In this document: positions 1-5,151 of the stretch, piece by piece
Position numbering within the stretch: position 1 is the stretch's first letter
How the letters are laid out: each line of letters begins with the position of its first letter
Assembly: GCA_937922175.1 (NCBI GenBank)
Contig: CAKZUU010000476.1
Location: 1 to 5,570, forward strand
DNA: 5,570 bases
Source of the DNA: an uncultured Gemmataceae bacterium
Lineage (GTDB): Bacteria; Planctomycetota; Planctomycetia; Gemmatales; Gemmataceae
Direction of reading: 5' to 3'
The notes under the pieces: model-generated
The model's database searches: none
What the model was told of the DNA's origin: nothing
Seen by the model: the letters and a program-made list of their open reading frames with translations, nothing else
Made by a program: the position numbers and the translations under genes

Positions 1-538
1 GATGGTGATCGTCGGCGAGGACGGTCAATTGTACCAGTGCTTGGATCGAGACCTGAATACCCCGGGCAACTGGCGTGCTCAACTAAAGCTCAAGCTCCGC
101 AACCTGAAAACGGGTGTCATTACCGAAAACAAGGTCCGCCCACAGGATAAAGTCGAACTCGCTTTCCTGGACAAACGCGAGTTCCAATACTCGTACAAGG
201 ACGGCACAGACTTCGTCTTCATGGACAACGAGACTTTCGAGCAAATCAGCCTGCCGGAGGACGCTATCGGCGAGCAAATGAAGTATCTGAAAGAGAACGA
301 CAACGTCATTATTACGATGTACGAAGGCAAGCCGATTGACATCGAACTGCCGCCCACCGTCGAGCTGAAGGTGATCGAAACCGAACCGGCGCTCAAGGGG
401 GCGACGGCAGCGGCCCAATACAAACCGGCGACTTTGGAAACCGGCTTGAAAATCTCCGTTCCGCCCTTCATCAACGTCGGCGAGGTGGTTCAGGTCGATA
501 CCCGCTCCGGGGAATACCTGGGCCGAGCCAAGAATTGA
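1..538 (+). CDS. efp: Elongation factor P, 5'-truncated by the window edge
   Basis: Translation factor that binds between the ribosomal P and E sites and relieves stalling at consecutive prolines. Only the last 178 codons are visible. The Met at base 2 is probably internal: it aligns near residue 12 of E. coli EF-P, so about a dozen N-terminal codons lie outside. All three domains are present: a KOW-like domain (visible residues 1-62), an OB domain (about 66-127, with FMDNETFEQ at 73-81) and a C-terminal OB domain (130-178). The C-terminal domain carries the family signature KPATLETG, VPPFINVGE and VDTRSGEYLGR. The loop that reaches the peptidyl-transferase centre reads TPGNWR (residues 20-25). 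It therefore has Asn where E. coli has the beta-lysylated Lys34, so EpmA-type modification is not expected at that site. I recall similar TPGNWR loops in planctomycete EF-Ps (unchecked). The stop is TGA. The downstream neighbour is convergent, so this is the last gene of its transcript. Confidence 0.95.
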   Translation, partial: MVIVGEDGQLYQCLDRDLNTPGNWRAQLKLKLRNLKTGVITENKVRPQDKVELAFLDKREFQYSYKDGTDFVFMDNETFEQISLPEDAIGEQMKYLKENDNVIITMYEGKPIDIELPPTVELKVIETEPALKGATAAAQYKPATLETGLKISVPPFINVGEVVQVDTRSGEYLGRAKN

Positions 539-540
539 AA

Positions 541-550
541 GGCGATCGCC
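541..550. repeat. 10-bp perfect palindrome containing a HIP1 octamer
   Basis: GGCGATCGCC starts three bases after the efp stop codon. Its core GCGATCGC equals the HIP1 palindrome known from cyanobacterial genomes. The same octamer recurs at 2823-2830 and 3156-3163 inside rimO. It is too short and lacks the loop needed for a transcription terminator. Its function is unknown. Confidence 0.4.
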
Positions 551-616
551 GACGACCCGCTCGCTTGGGTTCTTCAAATCGAACTCGGAGGAGTGCTTCG
601 CGCTAAGCTTTGCCGG

Positions 617-703
617 GTAGAGCCCCCTGCGATCTTGGGAGCGGCCTCGAGCTCGTGTGCCGGTGCCGACCGGCGGGGAAGGGGCTACTTCAATTCCGGT
701 CGG
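617..703. terminator. Nested inverted repeats between convergent genes, possible terminator region
   Basis: Three inverted repeats crowd the end of the gap between efp and the ceramidase-like gene. GCCGGT (659-664) pairs with ACCGGC (669-674) around a 4-base loop. CCGACCGG (666-673) pairs with CCGGTCGG (696-703) across the ceramidase-like stop codon. GTAG..CCCC (617-626) pairs with GGGGCTAC (681-688) with a two-base bulge. The first two share bases and cannot form together. No T-run follows on either strand, so intrinsic termination is not demonstrated. A role in ending the two convergent transcripts is inferred from position. Confidence 0.3.
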
Positions 704-2187
704 ACATTACCGTAGCTCCAGGGCGCGCGGAAGGGGGCAGCCGGTCCGCGGCTGGGAATGGAACCAGGTTTCAGGGAGCGGGCCAACTCGAGTCCGGCTT
801 CCTTCATTTGTGTACCGGCGGTGATTTCCAGATTGCTGTAACTGGTCAAACGCGTTTCGTAGCCGCCCCCCGTGGGACCGAACGCCTCTTCCGTGGGGAC
901 ATAGCCGACGCAACCGTTGGCCAGCGACACGGGGAAGGTGAACGGGAATCCGCTGCCCTTCTTCTGTTCCAAACCGAAGGCGCAGAAATACTCAGCGGGG
1001 GTGGTGAGAAACACGGCGGGGCCGATCTGAACCGCCTGAACTTCGACCTCGACGACGGGTTCTTTTTGAAGTTTGGCATCGAGCAGAACAATCTCTTTGG
1101 CAAAGATCCACTCGGTGTGGCCCACCTCGGTCTCGGGCCGCTGCACGATTTCCAGGCAGCGTCGGACCCGCTCAGGGTCGGGCACTCGCCTTCGAATCGG
1201 CCAAACCTTGGTTTTGGCGACGACGGGACTTAGCACGCCACGATCCATGCTCAGCAGCACCTTGACAGCCTCGGCACCGACGCGCCCGCCGACGAAGGCG
1301 GCCCAGGCTTCAGGTTCGCGGTTCCGCAGCGAACTCTGGTTGTCCACTTGGGTGACATCGCCGGAGGCGCCATTCAGGAACACGACGACGACATCGGGGC
1401 CAAAATAGCCTCGGATCACTTTTTCAAGGAAGTAGATGTAATTGGCAGAGATGCCCGGACCCGGATTCGTCGTGGCATGGCAGGCGAAGTTGACGACACA
1501 ACCCAGCAGTCGCTTGCCCTCTTTGTCCCACACCCCGATGACGCCCACCTCGGGATCCGTGGGACCGGCAGGTTCAAGGATGGCCTCATTCCCCTGGCCG
1601 GGGTGCGACACTGTTCGACCATCCCGCATCCGAAAGCGTCGGTTGAAGGCCACCTGATCTTCTCGTCCCCGACCGATACCGGCCTGCACGTCGACGCGCT
1701 GATCATGAGCGGACACGACCGCCTCGACGATCGCCGACTCGACTTTGTCCAAATACTTGGGATCCGCTGCCGTCGAATATTGGTATGCCAATTTCTTCAC
1801 CAAGTCCGAAGCGTGGTCAAACTCACCGGGCATCACGCCGGACATCGGGCCGGACGAATGCGAGTGAGAAGCACCGATCAGGATGGCCTCGGCGGGGATT
1901 CCCGTCCGGCGCTGGATTTCCTGGCGGACGTTCACCGTGGTCGTGCGATGAATAAACAAGGCGTCGATGCCAATCAAGGCAATTTTCCGCGTTCCGTCGT
2001 CAAAGACCGAGGCGCGAACCTTGCACGGATCGTGGATCGAGCGATGATACGCTTTGCCATAGCCGCCGGGCATCTCCGACCCGATGGGCGGTGTGATGTC
2101 GCGCTCCGCAAAGCCGGCTTTTAGGCCCTGGCCCCAAACCGCGACGGGGAAACTCAAACTGAGCAAAATGCTGATGGGTCGCATCAT
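685..2187 (-). CDS. Secreted neutral/alkaline ceramidase-like hydrolase
   Basis: Predicted exported zinc amidohydrolase of the neutral/alkaline non-lysosomal ceramidase superfamily; true family members split ceramide into sphingosine and fatty acid. The 500-residue protein starts with a signal peptide (MMR, then a hydrophobic stretch at 5-17, cleavage likely after Gly19). The mature N-terminus opens with LKAGFAERDITPPIG, typical of this family. Candidate zinc ligands are His108 or His110 (GASHSHSSGP), His237 (NFACHATTNPG), Glu399 (TTPAEYF) and Tyr429 (GYVPTEEAFG). The segment matching the nucleophile motif GDVS of Pseudomonas ceramidase reads GDVT (276-279), so Thr replaces the expected Ser. 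The protein is shorter than classical ceramidases (about 650-750 residues) and seems to lack their C-terminal domain. The true substrate is therefore uncertain, and 'ceramidase-like' is as far as the sequence goes. The start is supported by GGAG seven bases upstream of the first ATG. A second ATG follows immediately. Both neighbours are on the opposite strand, so it is probably monocistronic. Confidence 0.88.
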   Translation of the reverse strand: MMRPISILLSLSFPVAVWGQGLKAGFAERDITPPIGSEMPGGYGKAYHRSIHDPCKVRASVFDDGTRKIALIGIDALFIHRTTTVNVRQEIQRRTGIPAEAILIGASHSHSSGPMSGVMPGEFDHASDLVKKLAYQYSTAADPKYLDKVESAIVEAVVSAHDQRVDVQAGIGRGREDQVAFNRRFRMRDGRTVSHPGQGNEAILEPAGPTDPEVGVIGVWDKEGKRLLGCVVNFACHATTNPGPGISANYIYFLEKVIRGYFGPDVVVVFLNGASGDVTQVDNQSSLRNREPEAWAAFVGGRVGAEAVKVLLSMDRGVLSPVVAKTKVWPIRRRVPDPERVRRCLEIVQRPETEVGHTEWIFAKEIVLLDAKLQKEPVVEVEVQAVQIGPAVFLTTPAEYFCAFGLEQKKGSGFPFTFPVSLANGCVGYVPTEEAFGPTGGGYETRLTSYSNLEITAGTQMKEAGLELARSLKPGSIPSRGPAAPFRAPWSYGNVRPELK

Positions 2188-2194
2188 GGCTCGG

Positions 2195-2198
2195 CTCC
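2195..2198 (-). promoter_or_regulatory. Ribosome binding site of the ceramidase-like gene
   Basis: GGAG on the - strand lies seven bases before the first of two adjacent ATG codons. The spacing favours the outer ATG (first base at 2187) over the next one. Confidence 0.6.
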
Positions 2199-2217
2199 GA
2201 TCACAAACAGCGAGAAG

Positions 2218-2246
2218 ATCATCGAACAGACATTCGGCAGGGTCAA
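2218..2246 (-). promoter_or_regulatory. Possible sigma70-like promoter of the ceramidase-like gene
   Basis: On the - strand, TTGACC (2246-2241, five of six bases of the -35 consensus) is followed after 17 bases by GATGAT (2223-2218, four of six bases of the -10 consensus). Transcription would begin near 2211, giving a leader of about 24 bases that contains the GGAG site. Spacing and position fit well, but planctomycete promoters are poorly characterised and the -10 match is modest. Confidence 0.35.
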
Positions 2247-2253
2247 CGCTAAC

Positions 2254-2281
2254 TTAAATCTAATGTAAATGTAGGTAAATG
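2254..2281. repeat. Three helically phased TAAAT blocks in the divergent intergenic region
   Basis: TAAAT occurs at 2255-2259, 2266-2270 and 2276-2280, with starts 11 and 10 bases apart, about one DNA turn. The last two copies extend to GTAAATG (2265-2271 and 2275-2281). This is the most AT-rich stretch I see in an otherwise GC-rich window, and it sits upstream of rimO and behind the ceramidase-like promoter region. It could be a bent or easily melted promoter segment, an UP-like element or a repeated operator half-site. A + strand -10 such as TAATGT may lie in it, but no convincing -35 partner is seen. Confidence 0.4.
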
Positions 2282-2305
2282 AGGCCCCGCTCGCTTGCGG
2301 AAAAT

Positions 2306-2310
2306 GAGGA
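2306..2310 (+). promoter_or_regulatory. Ribosome binding site that decides the rimO start
   Basis: GAGGA ends four bases before the ATG at 2315. The upstream in-frame ATG at 2279 is preceded only by a weak AGG. This favours the shorter protein, beginning MASNDGKK. Confidence 0.65.
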
Positions 2311-2314
2311 TAAA

Positions 2315-3697
2315 ATGGCGTCGAATGACGGGAAAAAGAATCGCTTTGCCTTCGTGTCTTTGGGTTGTCCGAAGAACACCGTGGATTCCGAACGGATGCT
2401 GGGCCAATTGGTACAAGCGGGGCATGAATTAACGGCCAGCCCGGACGGGGCCGATGTCGTCGTCGTTAATACCTGTGGATTCATCGAACCCGCACGGCAG
2501 GAATCGCTCGGCGTCATCCGGGAGATGCTCGAGTTGAAGCGTCAAGGGCGCCTCGGTTCGGTCGTGGTGGCTGGATGCTTGGCGGAGCGGCAGCGCGATC
2601 TGCTGCTTCAGGAAGTGCCCGAGGTGGACCACATTGTCGGCGTATTCGCGCGAGAGGAAATCGCCCAGGTCGTGCAACAGGTGCGGGACACGAGGCTTCT
2701 CAGCCGCGACGCCGATGTCCAACGTTCCCTGTTTCGGCCGGCTCCCATCCGCGCCCTGGACGACACCGCCCGGCTGCGCATCACGCCCCGACATTATGCC
2801 TATCTCAAAATCAGCGAAGGTTGCGATCGCACGTGCACTTTCTGTGCCATCCCGATGATGCGTGGCAAGCATCTCTCCAAGCCCCTCGACGAGGTGATTC
2901 GCGAAGCGAAAGAACTGGCCGACGATGGCGTTCGGGAACTGATCCTCGTCGCTCAGGATACCACCTACTATGGGTTGGACCTTTACGGCGAAGTTCGCTT
3001 AGCCTCGCTCTTGCGCCAGCTGGATCGCATCGACGGGATCGAGTGGATTCGGCTGCTGTACGCCTACCCAATGTATTTCACCGACGAACTGATCGATGTG
3101 CTGAGACATTCGCAGCACATCATTCCGTATCTGGACATGCCGCTGCAACACGCCAGCGATCGCATGCTGAAGCGGATGCAGCGACGGGTCACCCGCGCGG
3201 AGACGGAAGAGTTGTTGGCGCGGCTGCGTGGGGCGGTTCCGGATTTGTGTCTGCGGACGACTTTCATCACGGGTTTCCCGGGTGAAAGCGAATCCGACGT
3301 GGATGAGCTGGAGGCATTCATTCGGAAACACCGGTTCGACCGGTGCGGGGTGTTCGTCTACTCGCGGGAGCCGGGAACACTCGCTGACCGGTTGCCCGAT
3401 CACCTTCCCGAGGTGGTGAAGCAAGCGCGGCGTGATCGGATCATGCGAGCACAGCAGGAGGTGGCCTTCGCTCGCGGTGTGGCTCAGGTCGGCCGGGAGT
3501 TGGAGGCGATCGTTGATGCGCCTGATCCGGAATTTGCCGGGCATTTCATCGGCCGAACCTATGCCGACGCCCCAGAGATTGATGGCGTGGTCCGAATCAA
3601 AGGGAAGAATTTGCAGCCGGGCGACCTGGTGCGAGTGAAGATCACCGCGGCGGATGGATATGACCTTGTTGGTCGGGCCGTGGGCGACCCGCGCTGA
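2315..3697 (+). CDS. rimO: Ribosomal protein S12 methylthiotransferase RimO
   Basis: Cytoplasmic radical-SAM enzyme that adds a methylthio group to the beta carbon of the conserved aspartate of ribosomal protein S12 (Asp89 in E. coli), using two [4Fe-4S] clusters. From the ATG at 2315 the protein is 460 residues, a normal length. The N-terminal UPF0004 domain carries the three auxiliary-cluster cysteines: Cys18 (SLGCPKNTVDSE), Cys54 (VNTCGFI) and Cys88 (AGCLAER). The radical-SAM CxxxCxxC motif is Cys170, Cys174 and Cys177 (GCDRTCTFCAIP). YLDMPLQHAS (272-281) and FVYSREPGT (347-355) follow, then a C-terminal TRAM RNA-binding domain from about 392 to 457. The SLGCPKN and NTCGFI signatures point to RimO rather than the tRNA enzyme MiaB. 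An upstream in-frame ATG at 2279 would add 12 residues (MRPRSLAENEDK), but it has a poorer ribosome binding site and those residues look unlike the family. The gene appears intact. Its 3' end converges on the phosphatase gene. Confidence 0.97.
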   Translation: MASNDGKKNRFAFVSLGCPKNTVDSERMLGQLVQAGHELTASPDGADVVVVNTCGFIEPARQESLGVIREMLELKRQGRLGSVVVAGCLAERQRDLLLQEVPEVDHIVGVFAREEIAQVVQQVRDTRLLSRDADVQRSLFRPAPIRALDDTARLRITPRHYAYLKISEGCDRTCTFCAIPMMRGKHLSKPLDEVIREAKELADDGVRELILVAQDTTYYGLDLYGEVRLASLLRQLDRIDGIEWIRLLYAYPMYFTDELIDVLRHSQHIIPYLDMPLQHASDRMLKRMQRRVTRAETEELLARLRGAVPDLCLRTTFITGFPGESESDVDELEAFIRKHRFDRCGVFVYSREPGTLADRLPDHLPEVVKQARRDRIMRAQQEVAFARGVAQVGRELEAIVDAPDPEFAGHFIGRTYADAPEIDGVVRIKGKNLQPGDLVRVKITAADGYDLVGRAVGDPR

Positions 3698-3709
3698 ATG
3701 ATCCTGGAC

Positions 3710-3734
3710 CGCTTCCTCGGACGCGGAGGGAGCG
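3710..3734 (+). terminator. Hairpin after rimO, candidate terminator
   Basis: CGCTTCCTC (3710-3718) and GAGGGAGCG (3726-3734) form a 9-bp stem with one G-U pair around a 7-base loop on the + strand, 13 bases after the rimO stop. On the - strand the wobble becomes a C-A mismatch, so the structure favours the rimO transcript. No T-run follows directly; a pyrimidine-rich tract (CTTCTTCTTTTCCC) begins about 13 bases later and is already phosphatase coding sequence. Termination is inferred from structure and position. Confidence 0.45.
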
Positions 3735-3744
3735 TCGCGGCCCA

Positions 3745-5049
3745 TCACTTCTTCTTTTCCCAGACAGGTTGGAACATCTCGGACTTCGTGCGGATACGAT
3801 TGTAGGATCGGGCCAACTCGTGCATGGCCCGACAATACTCTCGGAACGCGGCCTGCAGGTCGCCCTTCTTCTGTAAATTTTCGGCTTTCGACAGGAACTG
3901 GCTGTACGTCTCGGGGATGAGCTTGGGGAAGGCTTCGGTCATTTTCTGTTTCACATCACTGATGCTCCGCGCCAGCTTGTCCACCACCGTCGAGTCGATG
4001 TCGCACGGTGCCTCACGGTAGATGTGGAGTTCTTCAGCGTTCGCCTCGGTCTCCAGACGTCGGCGTTCGGCACGAGCATGAAGCAAAAACCCCGTCAATC
4101 CGGCGGTGATCGTCAATGTGGCCGTGAGAAACATGAAAAAGCCAAGTTGTGGCGAGGCGAGGTACACGGGGATCGCAACCACCGCAAGCAAGATCCCCAG
4201 GATCATACTCGGCAGCGACCAGTGCATTTGGCGAAGAGAATCGACCAGCGACTTTCGCGGCGCCGACTGTTCGGGTTGACCGCCGACTTTCACGACAACG
4301 GCCGTGATATTGTCGGGCCCCCCGCGCAGGTTTGCCAACTGGATGAGAAATCGGACAGCCTCTTCGGGCGGCAGCGTCGACGCAATCGCGCCGATTTCCG
4401 AATCAGTGATGGGTCCGCTCAATCCGTCGCTGCACACGATAAATACATCGCCCGCTTCCAGGGTATGGGGACCTTCGATATCAACTTGAACGAGAGCATC
4501 GGGTCCGAGCGAACGAATGATGACGTTGCTTTTCAGCCCTTGCAACTCGGCGGGGTCGACATTTTGTCGCCGGGCCATTTCCCAAAGGTAACTATGATCG
4601 AAGGTGAGTTGCTGAATTCGGCCCTGACGCACACGATAGACACGACTATCGCCGACATGCCCGATCCAGGCTCCTTCGGGTCGCAAGACCAACGCCGTCG
4701 CGGTGGTGCCTAATCCCTGAAACTCGCGGTTCTTCACGCCGACCGCATGGATGGCGGCGTTGACCTCGACGAAGGCCCGCCGCAAAGCGGGCGCCACTCC
4801 ATCTTTTGCGTATTTTTGGTAGGCCAACGGAATGTCACGGGCTGCTTGCTGACTGGCCTTTTCGCCTACCGCGTGACCTCCCATGCCGTCGGCCACCAGG
4901 AAGATATGGCCCTGGCTCCGCCAGGTTTCCCGACTCTTGGCGGGAATCGCGGCGAAGGCATCTTGGTTGTGGCTCCGACGGATGCCCACGTCGGTCAGGG
5001 CAAAATGCGTAAACGAATCAAAGTTGATCACGGAATTTCCATTTCTCAC
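3745..5049 (-). CDS. PP2C-family Ser/Thr protein phosphatase with two membrane segments and a C-terminal tail
   Basis: Metal-dependent (Mg/Mn) phosphatase expected to dephosphorylate Ser/Thr residues of proteins, opposing Hanks-type kinases. The catalytic domain spans about residues 12-256 with the usual motifs in order: RRSHNQD (24-30), VADGMGGHAVGE (52-63), GLGTTATAL (112-120), GHVGDSRVYR (130-139), LTFDHS (148-153), CSDGLSG (206-212) and GGPDNITAVVV (243-253). The metal-binding aspartates (Asp30, Asp54, Asp208, Asp246) are all present, so it should be active. Two hydrophobic segments (about 279-299 and 302-324) form a membrane hairpin, placing both catalytic domain and tail in the cytoplasm. 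The tail (325-434) is charged and helical. Its LQKKGDLQAAFREYCRAMHELA stretch resembles one TPR-like helix pair, and it ends with FQPVWEKKK. The start is GTG at 5049, with stops just upstream. GTG at 5029-5031 is an alternative losing six residues, and both have weak ribosome binding sites. It is divergent from the secreted-protein gene and convergent with rimO. Its substrates are not apparent. Confidence 0.93.
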   Translation of the reverse strand: MRNGNSVINFDSFTHFALTDVGIRRSHNQDAFAAIPAKSRETWRSQGHIFLVADGMGGHAVGEKASQQAARDIPLAYQKYAKDGVAPALRRAFVEVNAAIHAVGVKNREFQGLGTTATALVLRPEGAWIGHVGDSRVYRVRQGRIQQLTFDHSYLWEMARRQNVDPAELQGLKSNVIIRSLGPDALVQVDIEGPHTLEAGDVFIVCSDGLSGPITDSEIGAIASTLPPEEAVRFLIQLANLRGGPDNITAVVVKVGGQPEQSAPRKSLVDSLRQMHWSLPSMILGILLAVVAIPVYLASPQLGFFMFLTATLTITAGLTGFLLHARAERRRLETEANAEELHIYREAPCDIDSTVVDKLARSISDVKQKMTEAFPKLIPETYSQFLSKAENLQKKGDLQAAFREYCRAMHELARSYNRIRTKSEMFQPVWEKKK

Positions 5050-5103
5050 CGCCGGGCTTGCTTATCATGGTACATCAGAAAGCTGAACTCGTCCGGATTC
5101 CTT

Positions 5104-5117
5104 GAAGACTTCCGAAG
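5104..5117. repeat. Overlapping short dyads in the divergent promoter region
   Basis: GAAG-A-CTTC (5104-5112) overlaps CTTC-C-GAAG (5109-5117), giving alternating GAAG/CTTC arms with one-base centres. The site lies between the phosphatase start and the secreted-protein start, where an operator could act on both. The arms are only four bases long, so chance is a serious alternative. No convincing sigma70 promoter pair is seen in this gap on either strand. Confidence 0.2.
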
Positions 5118-5140
5118 CGGTAAATTCCCGTTGGGACCGC

Positions 5141-5147
5141 AAGGGGG
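5141..5147 (+). promoter_or_regulatory. Ribosome binding site of the secreted-protein gene
   Basis: AAGGGGG ends four bases before the ATG at 5152, close to the AGGAGG consensus. Together with the signal peptide that follows, it fixes the start of this otherwise unrecognised gene. Confidence 0.6.
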
Positions 5148-5151
5148 TACC

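Noticed and set aside
593..712. Short + strand frame from a GTG preceded by GGAGGA after efp
   Set aside because: The GGAGGA abuts the GTG with no spacing, the peptide of about 40 residues has no recognisable feature, and it runs into the end of the ceramidase-like gene.
610..1233. Long + strand open frame opposite the ceramidase-like gene
   Set aside because: It lies antisense to a gene with a signal peptide and family motifs. Its translation is low-complexity Gly/Arg/Ala-rich with no recognisable domain, as expected of a shadow frame in GC-rich DNA.
1348..2124. 258-residue + strand frame opposite the ceramidase-like gene
   Set aside because: Antisense shadow; the His/Asp/Arg-rich translation mirrors the codons of the real gene and shows no domain or ribosome binding site.
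2279..2314. Upstream in-frame ATG as the rimO start
   Set aside because: Only a weak AGG precedes it, while the ATG at 2315 has GAGGA at good spacing and gives an N-terminus typical of RimO. It remains a minor possibility.
2999..3835. 278-residue - strand frame opposite rimO
   Set aside because: It overlaps the well-supported rimO and the 3' end of the phosphatase gene, and its translation has no family features.
5028..5042. Four-codon - strand frame (ATG to TGA) overlapping the alternative phosphatase GTG start
   Set aside because: It resembles a translational-coupling leader, but a frame this short arises easily by chance and has no properly spaced ribosome binding site.
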